A DNA stretch of 5,933 nucleotides from Pseudofrankia asymbiotica (lineage in GTDB: Bacteria > Actinomycetota > Actinomycetes > Frankiales > Frankiaceae): positions 100,297 to 106,229 of the forward strand of contig NZ_MOMC01000050.1 in NCBI RefSeq assembly GCF_001983105.1. Reading direction: 5' to 3'. Below, one piece after another: positions 5,329 to 5,933 of this stretch (position 1 is its first letter; each line of letters opens with the position of its first letter). The position numbers were made by a program, and so were the translations under genes. The notes under the pieces were generated by a model. It made no database searches. It saw only the letters and a list, made by a program, of their open reading frames with translations, and was not told the DNA's origin.

Positions 5329-5864
5329 GACGCCCGTTCTCGGGCTCGCGGGGCTCGAGACCGGCGAACTCCCAGGTCACGGTCCTCAGCACGAGGCAAC
5401 AAATGTAGCCTTGACCACCCCCAGCCGCGCGTGTCCGCCACCGGCGCGGTGGCCGACTCGCACGCCGAGCCAGGCCAGAACCTCATGGGTGCCGTTCGCC
5501 CCGCCCCTGCCCCGGCCCCAGCGCCAGCGCCAGCGCCGACGCGACGCCGACCAGGCAGCCATCGTCGGCGGGTGCGGTCAGGATGTCGGTTGCTGACTCC
5601 ATAGCTGCCGGTTCGAGTCGGTGCGGTGGTGCTGTGCTGTGCGAGGTCGTGGCCGTGTGTGGGAGGTAGCCGTCCTCATCGTGCCGCCGGTGCCATGCCG
5701 ACCGGTTTCACGTGCGTAGAGAAATACCGATGCCGGCTTCTTGGTAAGCCTTCCCATCAAGCCTCTTGGTGTTTATCTTTTAGATAGCGACGGGCTGATT
5801 TATAAGGCCACACATCTAGGCTCAACTATCTGCCTGTCGGTTTGTGTGATTCCGCATTTCGGGC
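5329..5864. other. Region without a convincing gene; AT-rich on its right side
   Basis: About 540 bp. From 5329 to 5600 the base composition resembles the rest of the window and several short frames are open on both strands, but none has a recognisable domain, start signal or sensible composition. A - strand segment at about 5398-5500 (THEVLAWLGVRVGH... to VASC) is slightly protein-like and could be gene debris. From about 5720 onward the GC content falls sharply: I count 40 G/C in the 90 bases 5741-5830, about 44 percent. A 10-bp imperfect direct repeat, GC(T/C)TCTTGGT, occurs at 5736-5745 and 5761-5770. I see no intact tRNA, terminator or insertion sequence here. Confidence 0.5.
5519..5536 (+). 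repeat. Short CAGCGC hexanucleotide repeat
   Basis: Three perfect tandem copies of cagcgc, embedded in a longer C-rich stretch of the form cccc-ggcccc. In one + strand frame it would encode alternating Pro-Ala. It is outside any supported gene and is probably simple-sequence DNA. Confidence 0.8.
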
Positions 5865-5870
5865 TAACAT
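5842..5870 (+). promoter_or_regulatory. Candidate leaderless promoter of the right-edge gene
   Basis: TAACAT (5865-5870) fits the -10 pattern TAnnnT, and TTGTGT (5842-5847) lies 17 bp upstream as a partial -35. Six bases separate the -10 from the ATG at 5877, so transcription is predicted to start at or beside the A of the start codon. This is the standard geometry for leaderless actinobacterial genes and explains why no Shine-Dalgarno sequence precedes it. Confidence 0.6.
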
Positions 5871-5883
5871 GAACGCATGTTCG
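5870..5883 (+). promoter_or_regulatory. Putative SOS (LexA) box
   Basis: TGAACGCATGTTCG matches the Gram-positive/actinobacterial LexA box CGAACRNRYGTTYG at 13 of 14 positions; only the first base differs. Its core is the inverted repeat GAAC-N4-GTTC, and GA follows as in the longer mycobacterial form TCGAAC-N4-GTTCGA. It overlaps the last base of the -10 element, the predicted transcription start and the ATG at 5877, so bound LexA would directly block transcription. Confidence 0.7.
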
Positions 5884-5933
5884 AAACGGGTGGCGACGGT
5901 CCGGGCAATGGCGCTGCGCCGCTGTCCCAGAAC
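5877..5933 (+). CDS. 5' end of an SOS-box gene, possibly a DUF222/HNH (13E12-type) protein
   Basis: Only the first 19 codons (MFETGGDGPGNGAAPLSQN) are in the window and the frame is open at the edge. The ATG at 5877 is preferred because it sits 6 nt after a -10 element and inside a LexA-type box, with no ribosome site needed if the mRNA is leaderless. A competing ATG at 5869 is also open to the edge but gives an unconvincing protein (MNACSKRVATVRAM). Several mycobacterial 13E12 (DUF222 plus HNH nuclease) genes are known to belong to the LexA regulon, and I recall members that begin MFE/MFD with the start codon inside the box. That is the basis for the family guess. The visible residues alone cannot identify it. 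Confidence 0.5.
   Translation, partial: MFETGGDGPGNGAAPLSQN

Noticed and set aside
5570..5625. tRNA-like segment with a GGTTCGAGTC T-loop motif and a CTCCATA loop
   Set aside because: The T-stem and the anticodon stem do not pair when written out, and no acceptor stem or D-arm can be found. It is at most a chance match.

Overview
This window looks like chromosomal DNA from a high-GC actinomycete. The coding regions are strongly G/C-biased at third codon positions, GTG starts are common, and the protein families (SHOCT, DUF1203, PAS-SpoIIE phosphatase, luciferase-like oxidoreductase, TetR) are typical of Frankia, Streptomyces and their relatives. A Frankia-type organism is my best guess, but nothing in the sequence fixes the genus.

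Left part, + strand (1-2522): the 3' end of a gene whose product ends in a SHOCT domain; a complete DUF1203 gene; a stretch of about 410-430 bp with no supported gene; then a PAS-PP2C (SpoIIE/RsbU-type) serine phosphatase with all its metal-binding aspartates and an unusual hexapeptide tandem repeat inside the phosphatase domain.

Middle part, - strand (4691 to 2546): a compact operon read TetR regulator -> EthD-domain protein -> luciferase-like (LLM) oxidoreductase. The last two genes overlap by 38 bp. In front of the TetR gene are two identical 17-bp repeats, each holding the palindrome GGACCG-C-CGGTCC. Their centres are 31 bp apart, about three helical turns, and a good -10 element (TACGGT) lies between them. 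This fits an autoregulated operon of unknown substrate. The LLM gene converges on the phosphatase gene with only 23 bp between them.

Right part (4889-5933): a small - strand gene of unknown function that appears to carry a one-base frameshift near its 3' end, since the other frame restores a basic RHRA-RLW helix. It is followed by about 540 bp without a convincing gene, whose last ~150 bp are strikingly AT-rich. At the right edge a new + strand gene starts with MFE. Its start codon lies inside a near-consensus actinobacterial SOS (LexA) box and exactly 6 nt after a TAACAT -10 element, which predicts a leaderless, DNA-damage-inducible transcript. That arrangement recalls the DUF222/HNH (13E12-type) family, but only 19 residues are visible.

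I found no mobile element, CRISPR array, rRNA or intact tRNA. The points most worth following up are the paired operator in front of the TetR operon, the SOS-box/leaderless start at the right edge, and the frameshifted small gene.
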